In this document: positions 1 to 5,600 of the stretch, piece after piece
How positions within the stretch are numbered: the first letter of the stretch is position 1
How the letters are laid out: each line of letters begins with the position of its first letter
Assembly: GCA_025936205.1 (NCBI GenBank)
Contig: JAICTU010000295.1
Coordinates: forward strand, 1-11,472
Direction of reading: 5' to 3'
DNA: 11,472 bases
Source of the DNA: Polyangiaceae bacterium
Lineage (GTDB): Bacteria > Myxococcota > Polyangia > Polyangiales > Polyangiaceae
Program-made: the position numbers and the translations under genes
The notes under the pieces: generated by a model
The model's database searches: none
Told to the model about the DNA's origin: nothing
Seen by the model: only the letters and a program-made list of their open reading frames with translations

Positions 1-289
1 AGAGATCTGCGGGCGGCGGCGCCAGATCGGTCACGACGACGCGTTCGATCTTCTCGCCCGCCAGGCTGCCGGATAACTGGCTGCCGGATGACTGGCTGCC
101 GGATGACTGGCTGCCGGATGACTGGCTGCCGGATGACTGGCTGCCGGATGACTGGCTGCCGGATAACTGGCTGCCGGATAACTGGCTGCCGGATAACTGG
201 CTGCCGGATAACCGGCTGCCGGATAACAGCAAGGTGCGAACCAACAGACTCCCGAGGAACCCGGCGCCACCGGTGACGAGCAGCTTCAT
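1..289 (-). CDS. NAD-dependent epimerase/dehydratase (extended SDR), N-terminal part carrying an in-frame repeat insertion; C-terminus outside window
   Basis: The gene starts at the ATG at 289-287 and runs off the left edge, so only about 96 residues are visible. The first residues read MKLLVTGGAGFLGSLLVRTL, beta-strand 1 plus the GGAGFLG dinucleotide-binding motif of extended short-chain dehydrogenases, which bind NAD(P) and modify sugar nucleotides or sugar acids. After the tract, GEKIERVVVTDLAPPPADL looks like beta-strand 2 of the Rossmann fold, with the acidic D that usually binds the adenosine ribose of NAD. The spacing L-x-G-x-x-I-x-R-V-V-V-x-D-x-x-x-P resembles the D-erythronate dehydrogenase (DenD)-like branch, but the substrate cannot be set from this fragment. 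Between helix A and strand 2 sit about 55 residues of five-residue repeats (residues 22-76), where a normal protein has a short loop. The gene lies 38 bases after the histidine-phosphatase gene on the same strand and is probably its operon mate. I see no clear ribosome-binding site. The SDR assignment is firm; the subfamily is a guess. Confidence 0.85.
   Translation of the reverse strand, partial: MKLLVTGGAGFLGSLLVRTLLLSGSRLSGSQLSGSQLSGSQLSGSQSSGSQSSGSQSSGSQSSGSQSSGSQLSGSLAGEKIERVVVTDLAPPPADL
61..225 (-). repeat. 15-bp in-frame tandem repeat (minisatellite), 11 units, inside the SDR gene
   Basis: Eleven head-to-tail 15-bp units occupy 61-225. On the plus strand the unit is actggctgccggat followed by a or g. 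The nine central units (76-210) are identical except at that last base: the five at 76-150 end in g and the four at 151-210 end in a. The two edge units are degenerate, 61-75 starting with cca and 211-225 with acc. On the coding strand the varying base changes a TTA (Leu) codon to TCA (Ser). The protein therefore reads LSGSR, four LSGSQ, five SSGSQ and LSGSL, at residues 22-76. Because 15 is a multiple of three, gain or loss of units changes protein length but not frame. There are no spacers, so it is not a CRISPR array. The segregation of unit types into blocks is what repeated slippage duplication would leave. Confidence 0.97.
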
Positions 290-327
290 GCGCTGGTTGA
301 TATCGAGACCGCGGCAGGGGAGCAAGC

Positions 328-954
328 CTACTCGAGCGAGGCGCCGTCAATCGCTTGCCAGCGCTGCTCGAGCTCGAGCCCGGGCAGCGCGAAGCTGAAG
401 AAATGGCCGCCCCCGCTGCCGGGCGGACTGCCTGCGGGCGGCAGCGGCTGATCGAACGCACGCGAGATGGCGGCGCCAGACAGCTCGGCGAGCAACAGCG
501 CCCCCACGGCGCCGTGCGCCACAAAAGCCAGATCCGGCGCCACCGGCGAACGGGGCTGCCAGCTGGCTGCCGCCGCGCGTACCGCAGCCGAGATGCGGGC
601 CTGAGCGTCCACCGCGCGTTCCCAGCCGCGGATGCTGCGTTCCGGCCAGGCGAAGAATTCATCGACCAGCGGCCAGAACTCGCCTGGCGGGAGCAAACCG
701 GTGGAGGAGCGATCGTATTCACCCAGCTCGCGCACCACCCGGTGCGGGACACCGAGCGCCGCGACCAAGATCTCGGCTCCGTCGAGCGCCTTCTGCTCGC
801 TGCTGGAGAGCACGCAGCCGATGCCGCGCACCCAGGGCTGCGCGAGCAGCGACTGCATGCGTTCACGGCCGCGCGGCGAGAGCGCCCAGCGCTCGATGGG
901 CCGCGCGGGATCGATGATCACGTCCGGATGCGTGATGAAGTAGCCCCTCGCCAT
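328..954 (-). CDS. Histidine phosphatase superfamily protein (branch 1), divergent active-site motif
   Basis: This 208-residue protein has the layout of the phosphoglycerate-mutase/histidine-phosphatase fold. The N-terminal strand ends in FITHPDV, with His9 placed as the phosphorylated catalytic histidine; the usual R-H-G motif is T-H-P here. It is followed by W-A-L-S-P-R-G-R-E-R (residues 23-32), the common G-x-x-Q/R helix start. SSSEQKALDGAE (50-61) matches the S-x-x-x-R-A-x-x-T-A-E element, with Gln54/Lys55 where an Arg is normal. ELGEYDRS (76-83) supplies the acidic residue, and FVAHGAVGALLLAEL (144-158) holds the second catalytic His147. From family memory, proteins with a T-H-P motif and this W-E-R-A-V-D-A-Q segment form a recurrent proteobacterial subgroup of unknown substrate. 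The start at 954 lies 12 bases after the ndh stop and has no strong ribosome-binding site, so translation may be coupled. A small-molecule phosphatase role is plausible but unproven. Confidence 0.78.
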   Translation of the reverse strand: MARGYFITHPDVIIDPARPIERWALSPRGRERMQSLLAQPWVRGIGCVLSSSEQKALDGAEILVAALGVPHRVVRELGEYDRSSTGLLPPGEFWPLVDEFFAWPERSIRGWERAVDAQARISAAVRAAAASWQPRSPVAPDLAFVAHGAVGALLLAELSGAAISRAFDQPLPPAGSPPGSGGGHFFSFALPGLELEQRWQAIDGASLE

Positions 955-966
955 TCGGCAAGTATC

Positions 967-2346
967 TCAGGCGCGAACCTCCTCGTCCACGCGATGGTGG
1001 TGGCTCGCCCCGGGCAGGGCGGGGGACGCCCAGGTGCCGGTGACCAGCGGCGGCTCGCTGTCCGCGCGGGGGGGTTCCGAGTAGGAGCGCCAGCTCTGGC
1101 TCTGGATCAGGCGCGAGCCGCGGGCGAAGGTGAGATACGACCAGCCCCACGTGAGCACCACGAGCAGGCGATTGCGGAAGCCGCTCAGAAAGTAGATGTG
1201 GACCAGCAGCCAGGCGAGCCAGGCAAAGACGCCCGCTGACTGCCAGCGCCCGCGCTGCATGACCGCGCGGCGGCGACCGATCGCCGCCATCTGACCCTTG
1301 TCGCGGAACACGAACGGCGCGCGCGCAGCGCCGGCCAGGTCCGCGCGGATCACCTCCGCCACGTGCTGGCCCTGCTGCTGCGCGACCGTCGCGACGCCCG
1401 GCAAGGGCCGCGAGGCTCCGTCGGGACGGAAGTGAGCCTGATCGCCCACGACGAATACCTCCGGCAAGCCCGGCACGCTCAAGTCGCTGGTCACGATCAC
1501 GCGGCCCTGCGGATCGCGCCCGGCAGCCAGGTCGCGCCCCAGCGGAGAGGCGGAGACGCCTGCTGCCCAGAGCACGGTGGTCGCGCTCAGCTGATCTTCG
1601 CCCACTCGCACGCCGCGCGGGCTTATGCCGGTCACGCGGCTGTGCGTCCAGACCTGCACGCCGAGGCGCTCCAGCTCGCGCGTGGCGCGGCTGGACAGGT
1701 CCGGCTCGAACATGGGCAAGATGCGAGGGCCGGCCTCGAGCAGCACGATGCGTGTCAGCTTGGGATCGATGTTGCGGAAGTCGCGCGCCAGCGTGAAGCG
1801 GCTCATCTCGCCGATGGCGCCCGCCAACTCCACGCCCGTGGGCCCGCCACCCACCACCACGAAGGTGAGCAGGGCCCGGCGCCGCTCGCTATCGCGTTCG
1901 CACTCGGCGCGTTCGAAGGCGCTGAGCACGCGGCGCCGCACCTCCGTCGCTTGCTCCAGAGTCTTGAGCCCGGGCGCATGCTCCTCCCAGTGCTCTTGAC
2001 CGAAGTAGGCGTGCTGGGCGCCTGTCGCCAGCACCAGGTAGTCGTAGCCGTACACACCAGCGTCGCTGTGCACCTGGCGCGCGCGCGGATCGATCCGCTC
2101 GACCTCACCCTGCACCACGTACACGTTGCTCAGGTGAGACATCAGGCCGCGGATCGGCGTGGCGATGTCGCACGGGCTGAGCCCCGCCATCGCTACCTGG
2201 TACAGCAAAGGCTGGAACAGATGGTAGTTGCGCCGATCGATCAGCACGACCTCCAGATCGGGATGACCTCCCAGCGCCTTCGCGCAATTGATACCAGCGA
2301 ACCCTCCCCCGACGACGATCACGCGCTTCTTGTCAGTTGCTTCCAT
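967..2346 (-). CDS. ndh: Type II NADH dehydrogenase (NADH:quinone oxidoreductase, NDH-2)
   Basis: This 459-residue flavoprotein transfers electrons from NADH to membrane quinone without pumping protons. Starting from the ATG at 2346, VIVVGGGFAGINCAKAL is the FAD-binding G-x-G-x-x-G (G13-G18), near the N-terminus as in the family. RRNYHLFQPLLYQVA (38-52) and LVLATGA (104-110) are typical NDH-2 segments. FVVVGGGPTGVELAGAIGE (162-180) is the NADH-binding Rossmann motif. LWAAGV (259-264), VFVVGD (297-302, the second FAD contact) and AQQQGQHVA (322-330, the A-x-Q-x-G quinone-site motif) follow. The hydrophobic stretch about 383-417 is the C-terminal membrane-anchoring region. The last 40 residues form a Ser/Pro-rich tail with three consecutive His, longer than usual. 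AAGGA ends two bases before the ATG, closer than ideal. The frame stays open 72 codons further upstream, but those residues look nothing like NDH-2. It is probably the first gene of an operon with the two genes that follow. Confidence 0.94.
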   Translation of the reverse strand: MEATDKKRVIVVGGGFAGINCAKALGGHPDLEVVLIDRRNYHLFQPLLYQVAMAGLSPCDIATPIRGLMSHLSNVYVVQGEVERIDPRARQVHSDAGVYGYDYLVLATGAQHAYFGQEHWEEHAPGLKTLEQATEVRRRVLSAFERAECERDSERRRALLTFVVVGGGPTGVELAGAIGEMSRFTLARDFRNIDPKLTRIVLLEAGPRILPMFEPDLSSRATRELERLGVQVWTHSRVTGISPRGVRVGEDQLSATTVLWAAGVSASPLGRDLAAGRDPQGRVIVTSDLSVPGLPEVFVVGDQAHFRPDGASRPLPGVATVAQQQGQHVAEVIRADLAGAARAPFVFRDKGQMAAIGRRRAVMQRGRWQSAGVFAWLAWLLVHIYFLSGFRNRLLVVLTWGWSYLTFARGSRLIQSQSWRSYSEPPRADSEPPLVTGTWASPALPGASHHHRVDEEVRA

Positions 2347-2460
2347 GGTCCTTGCGTGGGCAAAACACGGCCATCCGTCGCGCTGAAGAAGCCAGCACGA
2401 CAAGCACTGCAGTAGTCGTCGCCCACCGGCACTAAGCGGGCGCGCTACAAAGGAGGAGAG

Positions 2461-2490
2461 ACAATGCAGGGCTGACCGCAGTTCCGTCAA
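2461..2490 (-). promoter_or_regulatory. Candidate promoter for the ndh operon
   Basis: On the minus strand TTGACG (2490-2485) matches five of six bases of the -35 consensus. After 18 bases, CATTGT (2466-2461) matches three of six bases of the -10 consensus. A start near 2454 would give a leader of roughly 108 bases before the ndh ATG. The -10 match is poor, and GC-rich bacteria often use relaxed promoters, so this is only the best candidate in the gap. Confidence 0.22.
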
Positions 2491-2572
2491 GCAATGTTGG
2501 ACGCCTTCGCAATCCGTTCGAGCTGGACGAGCAAAAGAACACTGTCGAGAGAAAACACGCACTTCGCGTTCG

Positions 2573-2594
2573 GGTCACGTGTTTCAGCGTGACC
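2573..2594 (-). terminator. Second hairpin downstream of the ligase gene (possible terminator or operator)
   Basis: A perfect 7-bp inverted repeat, GGTCACG (2573-2579) and CGTGACC (2588-2594), encloses an 8-base loop. It lies about 80 bases beyond the ligase stop codon and 16 bases beyond the first hairpin. No T-run follows directly on the minus strand; a short TTTT comes about 15 bases later. It could support transcription termination, or be a dyad protein-binding site for ndh control. Confidence 0.3.
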
Positions 2595-2609
2595 GACGGC
2601 GCAACCAGT

Positions 2610-2632
2610 CAGGTGGGCTGCACGCCTACCTG
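2610..2632 (-). terminator. Hairpin 43 bases after the ligase stop, probable transcript end
   Basis: CAGGTGGGC (2610-2618) pairs with GCCTACCTG (2624-2632) around a 5-base loop. The minus-strand transcript would form eight pairs with one internal A-C mismatch. The opposite strand would form nine, including one G-U, and there the stem is followed by a T-rich tract at 2633-2642. The position just past the ligase stop suggests that it ends the large operon. The U-rich tail lies on the wrong side for minus-strand termination, so it may act mainly as a 3'-end stabiliser or block antisense transcription. Confidence 0.4.
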
Positions 2633-2675
2633 TTCTTGCTCTTGGAAGCGATTTCAGCGCAACGCCGCGCAGTGA

Positions 2676-5600
2676 TCAGAAGTGCTTCGCCTTCCAGCGC
2701 TTGATGTCCTTCAGGAGCCAACCGCCCTTCTGGCGCGCGGTGACCTCGCGCAGCAAGAGCGCCGCACGCCCGTGCCCGATGCGCGCGGCGAACAGATCGA
2801 CCAGCACCCGCCCGGCAAATTTCGACCGGCGTGCGGAGTCGAGATGGTCGACCCAGGCCTCGACGTAGCCGAGAATGCGCGCCCAGGGCCCCGCGCTGCT
2901 CTGGCTGACGAGGCGCTGGGTCTTTTCCTGCACCAATGTTTCGAGCCGCGCGATCACGCCGCCGAGCAGGTGCTCATAGGGGCCCCAGCCCGGATCCTTG
3001 GTGTCGCGAATTCGCGTCAGCTCGTCGCGCGCGCGGGTCGCGTCGAGCAGACCGAAGTCGGCATAGGACCCCAGCCAGGCCAGGGTTTCCTGTCGTGCCG
3101 AAGGATTGCCGAGACGGCGCAAACGTTGCTCGACGCTGTCCACGGAGAGCCAGCGATAGACGAAGTCGAGCCCGGTGCCCTTGATATTCTGACTGCCCAT
3201 CAGGCGCGCGCGCGAACCGGGTGGGATGTGGTTGGTGATGAAATCGATCACCTGATCGCCGGTGGCGCCGGTATTCCAGAGGATCTGGATGCGGTCGAGA
3301 AACAGCTCGCGGTAGGCCAGGCGCGCCAGGGCATCCACGCCCGAGGTCTCGTTGCGCTCGACCAGGGCCTCGAGCTCCTTGCGGCAGCGCCTCGCGCGCT
3401 GGATCCGGCGCGCCTGATCGCCCAGGTGGCGCAGCACGTCTTGCTTCAATGGCTCGGGCGCGCCCGGGGCCAGCTCCGCGATCAGAGCTGTCACTGCCTG
3501 GGTGAGCGGCTCTGGCTCCGCAGCCGCCAGCAGCGGGGCGAGCGCTTCGGACTGGCAGGCCTTCGCGGCCTCTTCCTGGGCGACGCCGAGCGCACCGAGC
3601 ATGCGCTCCAGGCTGCGCGCCAGCGCGTCGGGACGGCCCGGCACCTTGAGCCAGCGCATGGCGGCGTCGAAGCGCTCGAGGACGCGCACGGCCGCGCCGT
3701 CGCCCGTCACGTAGAAGTTCTCCAGCTTCTTGTCGAGCGCTTCGCTGATGAAGGTGAGCATGCCACCCAGGTTGGAGTTGATGATCACCGCCGTGTTGGC
3801 CGCGGCGTCGTCGACCAGGATCTGTGCGAACACGCGCGAGCGCGCCACGCGGTCGGCTCGATTGTTGACCACCAGCACCGTCACGACCGCGTCGTCCGTG
3901 TCGGGGTGGTGCTTGTCGAACTCCAGGCGCGTCCAGTTCGACATGAAACCAGCGCGCTCGTTCGCGCTCATGCCGTTGGAGAAGATCATGCGGCGCCCGC
4001 GGTGGCTCACCTCGGGGTAGGTCTTGAGCACGCCCAAGTCGAGCACCACGTGGTCGGCGATCTCCACCAGCGCGAACTCGCGGTCGACATTGAAGTGCTC
4101 CGCCAGGCGCAGCACCAGGGCCACGTTGCGCGGGTGCTCCTGATAGGGCAACCGATCCAGCAAATCCACGGGCAGCTGGTCTGCGTCCAGCGGCTCCACC
4201 GCGACCAACTCGGCGCGCTTGTTGCGCGCCGCGTCCCTCAACAGCGGCAACTCCTGTTCTTCGGTCGTGAACGAGAGCCCACCGCGCGGAATGAAGCGGC
4301 CGATCACCCGTGCCACGTCCTCGCCCGACGGGCCCTGGATGTCCTCGTGATCGGGATAGGCGTTGGTGAGCGTGGTGATGCGGTCTTGGCCCCACTCGTC
4401 GATCAATGTGTCCACGAAGCGCGGCTGCAGCGCCATGCACTCCCACAGGAAGACTTGCGCGCGCAGCTGCGCGGCCACGTCCAGCATGTTGCGCTGCTCC
4501 CAGATGGTGGCCTTGTCGTAGGGGCGGTAGATGAAGATCTCCTGCGCAGGAAGATCGCGCTGGGCATGGATGAACATGGCTTCACAGCCCGTCGTCTTGA
4601 CCACCACGTCGTAGCGCAGGGCGTGAAACAGCGCTGCCTTGAGCCGCTCGGATCCCGATTTGCCGCGCGTGCCCCAGCCACCGATGCTGAGCGGAATGCG
4701 CGAGCGGTTTTGGCCAATCGCTTCCATAATCGCCGCGGCCCGCACCACGAACATCGCGAAGATCAGCCACACCACCAGCGCCAGCTGGCGCGGTTCGTTG
4801 GCGTTGGGCGAGAGCGCGTGGACGAAGAACTGTTGCAACACATCCGTCGGCAGCACGGCGAGCGTGCCCGCCAGCCCGAGAAACTTCAGTGGCAGCTCGG
4901 AGCTGAGCGTCCACTTTCGCCCCCCGAGCTCCAGCGCGCCATCCTGCGCGTCCAGCTCGACCTCGAATCCGAGCGCGCGCGCGCGGCTGATGTAAGCGGT
5001 CTGCCCCGACGCCTCGTTGGCCTCGAGCGCGCTCTCGCGCAACGCGCACATCGTCGGATAGTGCTTGGTCAGCCACCAGAAGGCCGCCTGGCGGCGCCGG
5101 AAGCCCTGCGGACCGCGCACGACGATGGTGCCGAAGGCCGTGACCAGTCGTATGGGTTCGCGGCTCAGCGAAGCGTTCAGGAAGTCGTCGACGCGAGGCA
5201 AGAACGGCGCCCAACCGCCGACCGGGCCGTGCAACAGGCGCTCGCCCGGGACGCGCGTTGGCGTGACCTCGGCCATGCCGATCGGCGGCACCACGTAGCT
5301 GCCGATCGAGACCCGCGAGCGCGAGTGCACATAGCCGCGGCGCTTGTCGGGCATGGGCGAGCGCGCTTCGTGCCACAGGCGCCACAGACGCAGCTTGCGC
5401 GGCTCGCCGCGGGTGAGGCGGTAGCGGCCGCTGCCGAGCGGCAGCAGCCCAACGGCGTGGTCGCCGCGCGCGGCGACGCGCAACGCCCGCACCACCTCGC
5501 GCTCGCCCGCGCCCAGATCGAGCCGGGTACTCTGGCCTTCACCCAGGCGGGCCAGCGCTTCGCTGCAGCGCTCGGCGAGACGGGTCAGCTCCGGCGTGCG

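Larger units (their letters stand above)
2347..2675. other. Intergenic region between the ligase gene and ndh
   Basis: These 329 bases contain no gene I can support. The side next to the ligase gene holds two consecutive inverted repeats (2610-2632 and 2573-2594). The side next to ndh holds a weak promoter-like pair of hexamers. The region is visibly richer in A and T than its flanks, as regulatory DNA in GC-rich genomes often is. The minus-strand frame of ndh stays open through 2562, but its translation is Cys/Arg-rich with no family resemblance, so I treat it as untranslated leader. Confidence 0.6.

Noticed and set aside
61..225. CRISPR array or intergenic satellite
   Set aside because: The units are 15 bp and directly adjacent with no spacers, and the array lies in frame inside an SDR gene with normal sequence on both sides.
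88..276. Small plus-strand protein of repeated M/I-T-G-C-R units
   Set aside because: It only reads the tandem array on the opposite strand and has no sensible sequence outside the repeat.
1363..2415. Plus-strand open frame of about 350 codons opposite ndh
   Set aside because: It is antisense to a well-recognised NDH-2 and has no protein-like features of its own.
2347..2562. A 72-residue N-terminal extension of ndh from the GTG at 2562
   Set aside because: The residues are Cys/Arg-rich and unlike any NDH-2 N-terminus, and the FAD motif is correctly placed from the ATG at 2346.
2974..4446. Minus-strand frame of about 490 codons inside the ligase gene
   Set aside because: It is a shifted frame under the ligase motifs, rich in Gly/Arg/Ala with no domain. 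The ligase frame is clearly the coding one.
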